DNA of 64,000 bases, from positions 714,212-778,211 of the forward strand of contig NW_006763149.1 of the NCBI RefSeq assembly GCF_000264905.1. The letters are read 5' to 3'. Every line of letters starts with the position of its first letter. Positions within the stretch are counted from its first letter, which is position 1. Source of the stretch: Stereum hirsutum FP-91666 SS1. Lineage: Eukaryota > Basidiomycota > Agaricomycetes > Russulales > Stereaceae. This document shows positions 11,447 to 22,680 of the stretch, one piece after another. A program made the position numbers and the translations under genes. A model generated the notes under the pieces. That model worked only from the letters and a program-made list of their open reading frames with translations. It was not told the origin of the DNA and searched no databases.

Positions 11447-13074
11447 TCACGTAAAACTAAACCGACTCTTCGTCAAGGCCCTCTGTATCGACCACCTCCC
11501 CGCCTTCGCCGTAACCGGCCCCGGTGGTGCTTGCTGCATCGCCATATTTCCCTGCCCAATATCCAAGCCCTTCTCGCCGTTTGGCCATACTGCGTCCCCA
11601 GTCCCGCCGCTGGGGTCATTGGGGTTCGGGATCAGCCCATCATCTTCGTAGACTGATTGGAGGATCCATGATTCGGGACGATCGCGGTTGAAGGGAGCGC
11701 GGAAGATGCGATTTTGGATGAGTGCGAGGAGGGGGATTAGGGCGCAGGTGACGGCGATTATGATCTGGCTGGAGATTGCGGGATGGTAGCCATTTGTGAT
11801 AGTGTCCTGCAATAGATGAAGAATTGAGAGTCGAACGCAATTAATACGAGTAGGAAGAAGTTTGGGTAAAGTCGAGGAGTACGTACAGCGAGATGGGCAG
11901 TGTTGCGATCGAAGAGAAAGCGAAGGCCACGACTCCAGCCATCCAGGTCATTGATGATGAGGTCTATCCCTAGGCCGGTTAGGAATGTTCCAACGCTTGC
12001 TGAGCTTAAAAGCTATCCGCCGTAAAATGATAGCCAAAGCAAATCAACATTCAGCATTCATCCCGTACAACTCAAATGAAGAAAGCACTCACGATTCCGA
12101 TCCTCTGCCGTATCATCACACCTGCCCCACCAACCGCCGCGAAAACCAAAACGATTATCCAGTTCACGAAGTAAAATTCTCTACTGGAGACCAACAGCCC
12201 GTCCTTGACTATGACTATCCGCAGACCGAAAGCTATGCCACCAATAACGCCTAGAAGGGCCACGCCACCGACGCGCATGAAGGAGAAAAGGCCAAGTCCG
12301 AAGCCGAAGAGGACGAAACCGAGGACGATGAGTGTGAGAGGTAGATCAGAAATGCCAGAGGCGGAGAGTGTGTTTATCAGGGCGGCCCATGCTATTGAAG
12401 CACCATAAGATGGTGTGTTAAGATCACGGAGGATGTGGGGTCAGTGAAATACAGAACGTACAAGCCATGCCCAATGCAAGTCCTACCGCACTTCCAACTG
12501 TGAATCTCCATCCTCTGATACCTGCGAGTGCCATAGGCACCCCGAACGTAAAAGAAAACACTAGCCAGATAATTGTCGGTACGGAGCCCCAGAGACCTGT
12601 TCCGCTGCCATCAGAGGCAGATGATTGGGCGATCGATTGGAGCGTAGAAGAGTCGAAGACACTGGTTACAGTGCCGTTAGAAGATTGCTCGAACTGAACC
12701 GAGCGAGCGAGAAGGTGGGCGCTGTGGCGACGCGAAGAGGAGCGCGAAGAATCTGCGCTTGACCCGACTTCTGCTTTCGAAGGCGAAGGATCGGAAGAGC
12801 TCGCTGGGGTTTGGGAAATGGTGTCGCGGATGTCGTTGGCGATGCTCGACCTGGAGGTATGCCGGGACCTGGTGATCAAGGCACGATAGATTTCGAGGGA
12901 AGGTGTTGTCACGGCCGTGAGAATGTCATTAAAACAGAAACTGTGACGAGGCTGGGGGTAAGGGTATGGCGGCAGAGACGGTGAAGCTACTGGTGCTGCT
13001 TGAGCTGAGGAAAGGCAGAACATGAATGTGATGATGAAGAGTATGCATGAGTGCACACTCGATCGTGACGCCAT
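11447..13074 (-). CDS. polytopic membrane protein, DUF4203/TMEM198-like
   Basis: The start is set at the ATG complementary to 13072-13074, because it opens a textbook signal peptide (SCILFIITFMFCLSSAQA then APVASP). An N-terminal luminal or extracellular Ser-rich region follows (about residues 25-190), then a run of hydrophobic helices: IIWLVFSFTFGVPMALAGI, FTVGSAVGLALGMA, TLIVLGFVFFGFGLFSF, VGGVALLGVIGGIAFGL, FVNWIIVLVFAAVGGAGVM and IIIAVTCALIPLLALI. The Gly-rich helix set is like the DUF4203 (TM7S3/TM198) domain of many fungal proteins. The cytosolic tail ends in a basic Ser-rich stretch. At least four introns are needed, with exon edges near 12424, 12280-12380, 11985-12070 and 11812-11890 approximate. 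Function in fungi is unknown. The family assignment is an inference from topology and helix composition. Confidence 0.7.
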
Positions 13075-13937
13075 ATATGAGTCGACGCCAGGATGAATTT
13101 GGAGAGGATTACCGGCGGCGAAGGTGTAGGTGGTAGTGCGTCCGATGCAGGAGGCGAATGTAAAGAGGGTGAATGGGATCCAGCCTTGGAGACCCTCGGG
13201 AAATATGCGTGTTTGTGGGTTGTATGAGCAGTAATGACCGTCAAGTCGAACCAGCAAGTTTGAGCTGGATTACTGCAGCACTGGGACGAGGAAAAGAGCG
13301 AAAGATCTGCTTAGATGTGCTGATCAGTAGGACAGAGCGGACGATGATACGGAATGGAGAGAGAGCGGTGGCAACAAAAGACAGACGATAACGAATGGAG
13401 TGTAGGAAAGAGGGTGCTGGTGAGGAATGAAACGCAGGCGGCCCGCGAGGCTGCGAAGGGATACGAGTTAGAGACTCCGTTCCTATCAATAGCGCATGCG
13501 CATTGCTCAGTGATATTCTGGGTTGCGACCGTACGACAATTCCCGCCCGACGACGGCTATTCGACAGTTCCAGTCAATGCAGACAGGATGATTGCGACGT
13601 AATGAGGTATATATGAACTGGTATGAATGCAGATTCAAAGCGATAGCAGAGCGGTGATTGGACAGATGGAACAAGCTAGATATCGTTATGAGCGACCAGC
13701 GTCTCGACCTTACCAGGCGCAGTTGTTCGGTGCCCCTGCAATTACACAGGCAGAAAAGGGGTTGGGAACAGGAAGACGCCTTGTCGGGGACGTTGACAGG
13801 GCCAACTGTTGCACGATGACAGGAACGGTTCGTCGCCGAAGCAAGACTTTTGTTTCCAAGATGGAAGGAAAGTTGTCGCGGCTTGTCGCTGCAAATGCCA
13901 TGGCAACGCGTCGCGTCGGGCACGTGCTGCAGGGAAT
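13075..13937. other. intergenic region left of the hAT element
   Basis: No gene is supported in this stretch. Long frames on both strands (13507-13937) run across the transposon border, which shows that they are not real genes. It contains the upstream side of the DUF4203-like gene. Confidence 0.5.
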
Positions 13938-13945
13938 GATTGCAC
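13938..13945 (+). repeat. left target site duplication of hAT element (GATTGCAC)
   Basis: GATTGCAC lies directly outside the left terminal inverted repeat and is repeated exactly at 17819-17826 outside the right one. Eight bases is the duplication length characteristic of hAT transposons. Confidence 0.93.
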
Positions 13946-13964
13946 CAGGGCTTTCCCTGGATGC
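13946..13964 (+). repeat. left terminal inverted repeat of the hAT element
   Basis: CAGGGCTTTCCCTGGATGC is the exact reverse complement of 17800-17818. Its first 14 bases are themselves a hairpin (CAGGG, CTTT, CCCTG). Confidence 0.95.
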
Positions 13965-14237
13965 TACCATCCACGGGTTTTGACGGATGTGAATCCGTGA
14001 GAACGCATCCGGCATCCGTCTGGATGCCATCCGCGCTGAACTGTGCGGATGATGGGCTTCTCGGAGATGGCGGGGTCGTGATCCGTCCAAAAGGCGGACG
14101 TGACTTTGACGCGTCGAGAACGCGTCGCGAATTGGTGGCGCGTCGGTGGCGCGTGTTTTGCTCCTGACCGCTTTGTACCTGTATAGCACGCATACCACTG
14201 TAACTTAGCTTCATCATAACTCGCTCTTCATGCTTTC

Positions 14238-17200
14238 ATGCTACCCTCGTCTAGCCAACAAGCTGCCTCCCTCAGTAATTCCCTTAGCTCTGCTCAACCA
14301 AACACAAACTCTTCTGTCCCTTCCGGGCAAGTCTTGACTAGAAGTGCTAGCGATACCAATGCACCGGCACCATCATCCAGGGCTCCTCCTGCAAAGAAAA
14401 CGAAAGCATCAGGAGGGAAGGATAGATGGTTTTGGAGTACATCCGAGTTGTGGGGAGAGGATGAACGGAATATTCTTGGTGTGTGGCCCAAGGTTTTCTT
14501 TTTTTTGCTTGAGGTGTGACGGGTCTCGTAGAGGATTGGGCCGACCATTTCACGAACCCACAAGAGCACTACAATGTCACACTCTCAAAAGACGCAGAAC
14601 GGAGCCCACATGAAGTTGTTGCTGTCTTTAAGTGTAGGCTCAGCGATACGAAGCACAAAACGGTCTACCGGACACGAGAAGACTTCAAGTCTGGTAACAC
14701 CAACCTGCATAAGTCAGCAAGAACATGCGAGAAGCGTAACGCGAGTGCTCTTCAGCTTCTGTCTGTGTCTCGGTCTGGCACGGCTCCTACTGTCTACTCG
14801 GAGGCTATGCATAGGGTCATCATTGTTCTACGCTGCGCCTGCTCGAAACGATCGTTCAATCATTTGAAGGATCCTTGGTACCTCAGGGAAGTCGAGCTTC
14901 TACGACCTGGAACACAGCTTCCGGCTCCTCAGACTAGTCAACGTGATCTCTTGATCCTACACGAAGCATTCATTCCTCGGTTTACCGCATACTTTGAGGT
15001 CGGCATTCTAATCTGAGCTCCCCTCCTTGGCGGACTTTCACACTTGCTCAGACTAGGGACCGAAATGTACACCTCGCTACTGACGGCTGGGCATCACCTA
15101 TCAACATATCTGAGCTTGGTCTGATCATTACCTGGGAAGAGCATGGTGTGATGTACCGAGCACTCGTTGAGATGATTAGGTTTGCCGCTCCGCTTTCCGT
15201 CGCTCCTCACGTATGGGTCTAAATTACACGCATATATTAGGATCGATGACCGACACACGGGCGAATATCTAGCTAAGAAGATCGCTGAAAGCTTAACTCG
15301 ACACGGTATTGCAAAATATGTACGTTTCCATCGTGTCTTCATTTTGTCTTACCATTGACACGCTGCTCACCGGCTATAAGGTGCATGTTCTTACAATGGA
15401 CAACGCATCAAATTGTAATACAACGGCGACCGAGCTTGCAAAGCTTATTCCCACATTCCAAGGGAAACCGGCTCGAGGACGATGCTTTCTACACAGCGTC
15501 CAACTCATGGCGAAGGTACGTCTATTTTAGCTATCATACATGCGCATACATCGACATACAATCACACGCTCATTGCTCTATCACCCTCCCTTCGTATTTA
15601 TAAGGCTCTGATCGATTTCTTCGACAAGAAATACAGGAAGAAGAAGAAAGTCACCGTTGAGACCAATCGTTCAAGCGCTGCCACCATGGATCTTGTCGTC
15701 GAGGATGGTGAGGATTATGAAGGCGAAGACGCTGACCTTGCAGACATCCTTGCTGCTTCTGAGACTCCACAGGAGAGGGCTATCCGCGAAGCGGCTGACG
15801 TTGGCCAATCTGCTGTGGATGATCATGCCGTTAGCATGACTCGTGCCCGCGCTGTTCGAGACATGGCAGCTCAAGGGGTCGTTATATCTGCTGCACAGCA
15901 GCAATCTGCTATCAAGATTTTTCCTAAAGTAAGCCAAGACGATTCTTGACGCTTTAATCCCTCTGGCTACTAGTGCTAACGCATATATTCATGGTTTTAG
16001 ATCAGTGGACTCGCAATTAAGATTCGCGACTCCGGCCCTATACGTCACATATGGGACAAGACTGTTGTCGAACACCCTCCAAATCCAAAGTATGGCGCCC
16101 AGCTTAAGTATCCCGCTCGACGAAACACTACACGCTGGGATTCGGAGTTTGACTGCCTCACCTCGAGTCGTGCCTTCGCCGATGCATCGAAAGCCATCAC
16201 GTCAAATAAAGACCTCAAGCTTCAAACTTTCAAGTTAACTGTAGAGCAAAACAACCTCGCTAACGATCTCCATGACATGCTTTCGGTTTGACCTCCTCTC
16301 TGTCGAGATTTTCCATGACCGTGACTTATCGCAATCAATTCTCTCTAGGCCTTCAAGACTATCACTTCACTCTTCCAATCTGGTGCGACGCTCATCATTG
16401 AGGTCCTGCCGGCATTCCATGATCTTGACGTACGACTTAAGATGATGGCCAACGACGTGACCCTTGCTCCTGTCTGCCGTGTCGCTGCTTACGCCGCTCA
16501 TCTCCAATGTGACAAGTACTATGACCTGTTCAGTGAGTGTGAAGCGGTTGCTTTTTGCATCGGTATGTTTCATGATTGTTCTTCATGTGTTGAACGTGGC
16601 TGGCTCAGTAACCTTTACCTCACATAGCCTGCTGTCCAGACAGAAAGCTACAGTGGTTCCGCGATCGTGGCTGGAATGAAGTACAAATCGCAAAGCTTCG
16701 CCAAGATATCATCGATCGGTTTAGGTCCTGTTACAGAACAACGCCTCCTACCTTGCCAGCCGAAACTATCACTAGTACAGTACGTTGAAGATTCATAGCC
16801 ACCTTTGCTCAGTGTGATCAAACGCTCATTCACGACTCCACAGAGTGGTGCGGATCGATGGGCTCCGCCTCAGCGCACTCCCATTTTCCATGACCCCAAC
16901 AACATTGAAACCTATTTAGATGCCGACCCTATTCCGACACTTGTAGACCAGACCGTCCTACAGTACTGGGATTGCCGTCTCCAGAGGACACCAGACGTTG
17001 CTCGCTTCTGCCTATCGTATATCTCTGCGCCAGGCAAGTCCTTCAGTCTGTCTTCGTCTACCCTTGGGATTTTATCTCAACCACTTTACTTTACAGCTAC
17101 TTCTGTTGAGCCTGAGCGTACATTTTCGAAGGGACGCAACCAGATTGACTGGAATCAACAGAGTATGGGTCAGGATACGTTCAACCCTCGGATGGTCATG

Positions 17201-17290
17201 GAATCTTGGGCGGATGCACCGTGGTTTGATCTCAATATTGCAGCACGAGTTCTTGAAGAGAATTGTAGACCCTTGAGGTCAAAAACATAG
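14238..17290 (+). CDS. hAT-family transposase
   Basis: This DDE-type transposase should excise and reinsert the element that carries it. Exons join as follows. A Ser/Thr-rich N-terminus with a basic KKTKASGGKDR patch splices at about 14479/14531 to EDWADHF. A BED-like DNA-binding region follows (AVFKCRLSDTKHKTVYR to NLHKSARTCEKR). Then come NVHLATDGWASPINISELG (first catalytic Asp), HVLTMDNASNCNTTATELA (second catalytic Asp region), an acidic insert (DLVVEDGEDYEGEDADLAD) and NTTRWDSEFDCL. CPDRKLQWFRDRGWNEVQIA and the dimerisation block (YWDCRLQRTPDVARFCLSYI, then SVEPERTFSKGRNQ) complete it. Stop TAG is at 17288-17290. The intron before the last block uses a GC-AG pair (CAG|GCAAGT at 17034, acceptor TTACAG ending at 17096). 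No premature stop is needed to read about 11 exons, so the gene may encode a functional enzyme. Codon use and intron style resemble the host. Confidence 0.9.
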
Positions 17291-17720
17291 TATTCGTGTA
17301 GTGGCTTTCCATTGGAATTTTTTCGGATTACAGTTGTCCATACGAACTCGTGAAACTCGAGCCTCAACTCAGCCTTAAGTTCTGACTAATGTTAAAGGTA
17401 AGTTTGAGTATATACCATCGATACAATTCGACTCTTTTACACCTTTTCCTCCATCCTGTACAATAAAATTGGAGTTTCCGTCAATGGCGGCCGAAAAATC
17501 CTAGGGGGAGGGCCCAGTGGCACCAACCTCGCCACCTCTGCGACCCGTTCGGCAGTCCCCGAGGTCCGTTGTTTCACACATATTACTCATTATAATCTTC
17601 GCCCAGCTACTTTTGCGAATGGTGGATGTTCTATATACTAAAATATGCTATCGTAATACATATTAATATGCTGAACTACTCGAGAGGCCGCGTAACCTAG
17701 AGAAAAATACATATACCAAC

Positions 17721-17799
17721 TGTCATCCGCGCAGATGTCATCCGTGCGGATTGACCATCCGTGGATATTCTTCCCACGGATCTCTGGATGCATCCGGAT
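17721..17799 (+). repeat. right subterminal repeat array of the hAT element
   Basis: CATCCG, CATCCA and their complements (GGATG, CGGAT) recur about every 8-12 bases through this block, in both orientations. A similar array lies inside the left end (13961-14052). Such arrays bind transposase in Ac- and Hermes-type elements. Binding here is inferred. Confidence 0.75.
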
Positions 17800-17818
17800 G
17801 CATCCAGGGAAAGCCCTG
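17800..17818 (-). repeat. right terminal inverted repeat of the hAT element
   Basis: GCATCCAGGGAAAGCCCTG is the exact reverse complement of the left end at 13946-13964. Confidence 0.95.
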
Positions 17819-17826
17819 GATTGCAC
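17819..17826 (+). repeat. right target site duplication of hAT element (GATTGCAC)
   Basis: This is an exact copy of 13938-13945, directly outside the right inverted repeat. Confidence 0.93.
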
Positions 17827-18228
17827 GGGAGTTGGTGGCGTGGGAGTCATGTTCTTCAACAGGAGCCACGGAAAAAGCCGGAAAAGTCACCGCGTCTCGT
17901 ACCGGGCGGGAAATCCATTCCAAGTTCCTTCTTGACTCGGACGTCGACGGAACGCCGCTCGCTCAAAGTTTTCAATCGCAAAAGAGGCATTGGTTTTGCT
18001 TGTTTCTACTTGCCCATCACGAATCCCTGTGAGTACTACCACCCATGACCTAGGATCTGCAATATCGTCAGACTTGCAACCTGATTTCGATTCTTGGGCC
18101 ACATCCATCGGTCTCGATTGTTCAGGAACACAAGCTGCAATTTCGAGGCACATATCGATGCCGTCTCACTGGTATTCGACCATAACTGACGCGGTACCGG
18201 CTTTTATCCGTTCCTAGTGTCAATCATC
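17827..18228. promoter_or_regulatory. upstream region of the FSH hydrolase, now adjacent to the hAT element
   Basis: About 400 bases lie between the transposon and the hydrolase start codon. No TATA box stands out. The insertion may have displaced upstream control sequences, but nothing in the sequence shows an effect. Confidence 0.4.
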
Positions 18229-19682
18229 ATGTCCGCACCTCGCAGAGTTCTCATGCTTCACGGGTTCGTACATGTTTGACGCCACACGTATCGAGCTACT
18301 ATTGATTGTCTTTCCGACAGCTACACGCAGAATGCGTCCATCTTCAGCAAACGGGTAAGCCATTCTCGAAATCGTGAAACGATGTCATTCTAGACGTCGA
18401 ACCTCTCCCGTAGGTCGCCGCCCTCCGTAAATCATGTTCCAAAGACATCGAATTTGGTACGCATGTCGGCGAAATCACCAACCACCTCTTTTTCAACACC
18501 GACTCACACTGTCACTTTTCAATTCATGTGTATCAGTATTCGTTGATGCACCAGTAATCCTCTACCCCGTCGACCTCGCGAATACCTTCTCCGACCCCAA
18601 TAACCCCGACACCACAAACTCACTCGCCGCATACGGGTCTGCCGAAGCCGCCGACGCGGATAAGACAGACGATCCAACGCTGACCCCGAGGGCGTGGTGG
18701 AAGACTAATTGGGACAGGACGTCAACTGATGGGCTGGAAGAGAGCATCGAGTTTTTGAAGGGGGTGTTGACGAAGGGACCGAGGTTTGATGTAAGCTCAT
18801 CGTACTCTTAGCCAGAGTTTTTGTCCGTGTGGTTCTAGGATGCATGTTAACGGAGACGTATGATTCAAAGGGCATCTTTGGGTTCAGGTACGCGCATTTT
18901 GTTATTAGTATATTTTGGTGACAAATGTTTACTGAGTGACGATCTAGTCAAGGTGCAGCGATGGCTGTTATCCTCGCTACTTTGGTATAATTTTATTCTC
19001 ACCATTTCCGACGAGAGGCTTGTTTAACTCTGTGTCGCAGCTAGAAAAGCCTGAGACCTATCCATCTTTCCTGGTCGATGGTCAACCACCGCATCCCCCC
19101 TTGTAAGCTTCATCTCGTTTCGTGCCGTTTTGCCTCCATTATTTTCGTAACTGATTATGTCCCTACTCCACATCCCTAGCTCATTTTGTGTATCTATCTC
19201 TGGCTTCGTTCCCCCTGGTCCCATCTGTGCCTCGCTTCTCACTCCTTCTGCACCGTATACGACACCTACATTACATGTAATGGGAAAGAACGACATCCTA
19301 GTGGTCGAAGAGAGATCGAAAGCATTATTGGAAGTGTCTGCAAAGAAGAGGGTGGAGGTGCATGACGGCGGTTTGTCCCATCTCTCTACACTTCTTATCA
19401 TTATATATTCTTTTATTCGTATTTTCATATCCACATCATTTCGTCGGAATTCGTTTCTTGTTTTTCTTCTTCTCGCTCTTTGTATTTATTTATTTTTGAT
19501 CACGTGCACGTGGACGCCCAACAGGTCACTTCGTACCCTCCAAAGCAAACTGGCGCAACTTCTTCAAAGCATACCTCAAACAAGCCCCCGCAGATGACGA
19601 AGTCCCGAGCCCCAGCCCTGGGCCCTCCGACTCTGCCGCCGTGACATCGTCAGGTAGCGGAACGGTTACGCCCGCGTTGTAA
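18229..19682 (+). CDS. FSH-family serine hydrolase (alpha/beta hydrolase)
   Basis: This is a fungal Fsh1/OVCA2-type esterase. It begins RRVLMLHGYTQNASIFSKRV, with the HG oxyanion turn, and splices after 18263 and 18354. It continues with the family block EFVFVDAPVILYPVDLA and a tryptophan-rich loop (RAWWKTNWDR). The nucleophile elbow IFGFSQGAAMAVILA spans an intron (18897-18946). Acidic and histidine parts of the triad are visible in THVMGKNDILV-like (Asp) and DGGHFVPSKANW (His). The last 35 residues are Ser/Pro-rich and outside the fold. Stop TAA is at 19680-19682. Small esters or thioesters are likely substrates, but the real one cannot be told. Family members often sit near secondary-metabolite genes. 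None is seen here. Confidence 0.9.
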
Positions 19683-20744
19683 GGAAGTCAGAAGTTAGCG
19701 CCTGGGATTGTACTGTGGGGGGTGTTTCGTGAGGCGTGAGTGGGTTGGGTGAGATGGGTGCTATGCGATAGGTAGGGTGAAATACGAGGGGTTTGGGGTG
19801 ATATTGGAGATAAGAAATGGGACATGGGAGGATTTGGATGTGGTGAGCGGCGGGTGAAGGTGAGGAGGCATGGTAGGTTCATCGGGAGCATACTCGTAAG
19901 TTACGGAACGAAGCCTACTTACACACCAACACCACACCCATCCACCCATCCATCTATCTTCCATCTATTATAGGGCATGTTTCGGGTAGATACTCGTATA
20001 CTTACACTTATAGAACAGAAAAGGAAAGGCACCTTTAGAGCCGCTTTGATTGTGGAATTAACGGGGTGCTAGGAGTTGGTACATTGTTGTAGCCGATGTG
20101 GGAGATGCGCCTGTTTCTTTAGAAGTTTGGACCACCATAGACTGTAGGTATGGAAGCTATAAGCCCGAGTCTATCCGAATACAAGTCCGATCCCTGTAGG
20201 AGTCGAAATAATGACATACGAGGATGTAGAGACTCACGGGAAGACCGGGAGAAGAAGCTGATCCTTAGGCCTTGGGTCTCGGGAAAGGCAAGAAGTCGAA
20301 GTTCCTTCGTAACTGTTTCCGCTGCTGTGACGGTATGTCGGGAATGTTGGTGGGTGTTCTTGAAGCTGGCGGCACGTAGAATACGTAGGACGGTAGCAGT
20401 TGAGTACAGTGGGAAGGCGCAAACTCGTATTTGCACACTGTGATCGATGCTGGATATAGATCGCTCTGTCTGTGGCTTGCGCTTAGACTCGGCTTGGTCG
20501 TGTTTGGAACAATGCTGATGGTGGTGGGATATAGATGTATCGTTGATATACGTCAGTGTTGAGACGATGATCTTTGATGTACTTCCTGATTCTTCATGCG
20601 GTGGATTGGTGGATACAGAGACATTATTGTATGGGTGGGAGTGCCAGTAAATTGCCACAAAACATCTGATTATCTTCAACTTGACTCACTGGCCGTGGCT
20701 CTCCACAAGCTTAGAATTCTCGGATTCAAGTTCTCTGTATGCAT

Positions 20745-20855
20745 ACGAGACTCGTGAGTACGCATACGGCACGGATAAATCGCAAGCATCTGAATCAAGA
20801 AGTCTCGGATGAAATGAAAAGGCACCTCCCAGTTCATGGACATACATACGTCAGT
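20745..20855 (-). repeat. degenerate duplicated segment, copy A
   Basis: On the minus strand this reads NWEVPFHFIRDF and then IYPC. It resembles copy B at 21535-21610 (WNGGCLFHFTQD and IYPV). At DNA level CGGATAAATCGCAAGCAT parallels AGGATAAATCTGCGGCAT, and GATGAAATGAAAAGGCACC parallels GTGAAATGAAAAAGACACC. Insertions separate the matching parts. It may be a relic of a duplicated gene or non-coding repeat. Confidence 0.5.
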
Positions 20856-21534
20856 GACGGACTCCGGTCTTGAGAAGATGATCTCCGCCACTGTAAGCCT
20901 AATGCTTCATGTGGAGATATATCCGTGAGTCGTAACTTGAATCAAAATAATCAAGATGAAGCTGGGAAATGTCTACAAAAGGGAATGTCCACGTACTTTT
21001 GCCAATAAGTGAAGGCCTATAAGCGGAACAAAGCATCGAAGAAGACTTGGGGGAAACTCCGTGCCATCCGATCGAAGAAGTTGGTCTGTGGGTATTCCTT
21101 TGAAGCCTCGAGGCTACCGACAGGCACTACTACGTCGTACTTGGATAGATGAAACTACATCCAGAGGTGCATTCATGCATGGATGGTTTCAGGGCGTGAA
21201 TAATTAGCTGTGATCCTCCTTATGTGCCATTTTTGTCCTCTGCGTTTCGACTAGATCAAGTAGGGGGCGGCTTGCATTGTCAGTATTCAATGGGTTGAAA
21301 TTTGATTGAAATTTGCTTCCTGAAGATCAAGAATTCAGGACGGGTGCCGCCATATGGGTGATCGACTTTTAACTTACTGTACATTTCTGCGGAATGACGA
21401 TCATCGTCCCGGCCTTGGAGCTTTGAAATCTCGGCTTTTGATTGCTCCCAGTGAGAGCATGGAAGATGCGGCGTCCTACATCGTGAGACCTTGAGACCCT
21501 GCCGACGGTCGTACAGGCCACCAGCGAAATGCGA

Positions 21535-21610
21535 CTCGGCGTATACACAGGATAAATCTGCGGCATGTCTTGAGTGAAATGAAAAAGACACCCTCCATTC
21601 CACACCTGTA
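21535..21610 (-). repeat. degenerate duplicated segment, copy B
   Basis: This is the counterpart of 20745-20855. On the minus strand it follows a good acceptor (GGATACAG at about 21607), which hints that it may once have been an exon. Confidence 0.5.
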
Positions 21611-22110
21611 TCCACAAATAAAATCATGATGCCAATGACATGCATGAGACGAGTATGTATAATATTAGTATCAGAAACCCTCGCGAGAGTCAGTGTGGAG
21701 AGCATTCAGTGAAATGAACGCAGAACGCCCTACCGTGACTGCGAACACGAGGATCTCCTCTAGGTCTTCTCAACCGTCCTTCCCAGTCCCGAGTCTCGAC
21801 ACGTTCTTGAGTCCATATACTTCGACGCCGTTCCACGAGCAAATCCCGCTAACGCCAGCCATGGACCATTCCGAATGACAATGAGAAACTTCCACGAGAC
21901 TTCGACGTCCCGCGTTCATTTCCGCTATGCTCGTTGGTTGGTAATGCTCAAGTACTGTATCCCCCTTCTCTCGTCGTGTACCTCGGTGAGATGAGATGAA
22001 GAAGTCGTCGGCGTGTTCCTTGGGGTTGAAGAGATGAACGAGGCGTGTTTCGTTGCATCCTGGATATGGGTGTGGGTATGGGTAGGGCATGGTATGACGA
22101 GATGGGGCGG

Positions 22111-22130
22111 GCGAGGCGAGGCGAGGCGAG
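22111..22130 (+). repeat. GCGAG pentanucleotide tandem repeat
   Basis: Four perfect copies of GCGAG lie in a G-rich strand context (from 22104). Confidence 0.8.
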
Positions 22131-22439
22131 GTCCTGGTGGTATATGTGAGGTGAGGCGGAAGGAACTTAAGAGGGAGGCGTGGACATTACACAGGATACG
22201 AGAGACAGGGCATGGGGAATGAAGGTTGAAGAGACGAGAAGAGGTGAGAGGGCGGGTCCCGGTGTGCGTAGTGGAGCAGCGCGCTCCTTATGTGCCCGCT
22301 AGCGCTAGCGCTAGCTCGACGTATTTGAGGAACAGTAATGGTGGAACCCGACGGCTTATGCGAAGATCGAAGGATTGGAATAGACAACGAATTATACAGC
22401 ACGGGCTAAGGCCTGAACGACGCAGTAGCGCACCGGAAT

Positions 22440-22680
22440 ACCCTGCAGCTCGATGAAGAAGGCTTAGAGCTCGGAACGCCTTGGAAGTTCGAACGATCGG
22501 GGAGAAGTGGGTTAGGAAGCTCTTCATAATGCTTGCACAAAGAATGGAGAGCAAGTCTCGAGAGCTCGGACCGCCTTGGGGCTCATGAAGAAGAGGTCTC
22601 GTAACGCTTTGGAGACTAGGAGGAATGGAGAGGAAGCCTCGAGAGCGCGAACCTCCGAGTCTCTCAAGGTGTAGGCGTTA
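22440..22680 (-). repeat. imperfect ~95-bp tandem repeats
   Basis: AGAGCTCGGAACGCCTTGG at about 22466 recurs as AGAGCTCGGACCGCCTTGG at about 22561, one base different. Weaker echoes follow at about 22600 and 22640. On the minus strand the units read roughly VRALE(T/A)xSPF, so a repetitive peptide is possible but unproven. Confidence 0.55.

Larger units (their letters stand above)
13946..17818 (+). mobile_element. complete hAT-superfamily DNA transposon (3873 bp)
   Basis: The element is bounded by perfect 19-bp terminal inverted repeats starting CAGGGCTTTCCCTGGATGC and flanked by a perfect 8-bp duplication, GATTGCAC. Between them lies a hAT transposase gene in the same orientation, with a BED-like N-terminus, the DGW and DNASNC blocks and a C-terminal dimerisation domain. 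Both ends carry dense subterminal CATCCG-type motifs. Perfect TIRs and TSD and no obvious frameshift suggest a recent insertion and possibly an active copy. It sits between the DUF4203-like gene and the FSH hydrolase, about 400 bp upstream of the latter's start codon. Confidence 0.95.

Noticed and set aside
13507..14217. 236-codon minus-strand open frame
   Set aside because: It crosses the left boundary of the hAT element (13946), so half of it is transposon end. It cannot be an old host gene.
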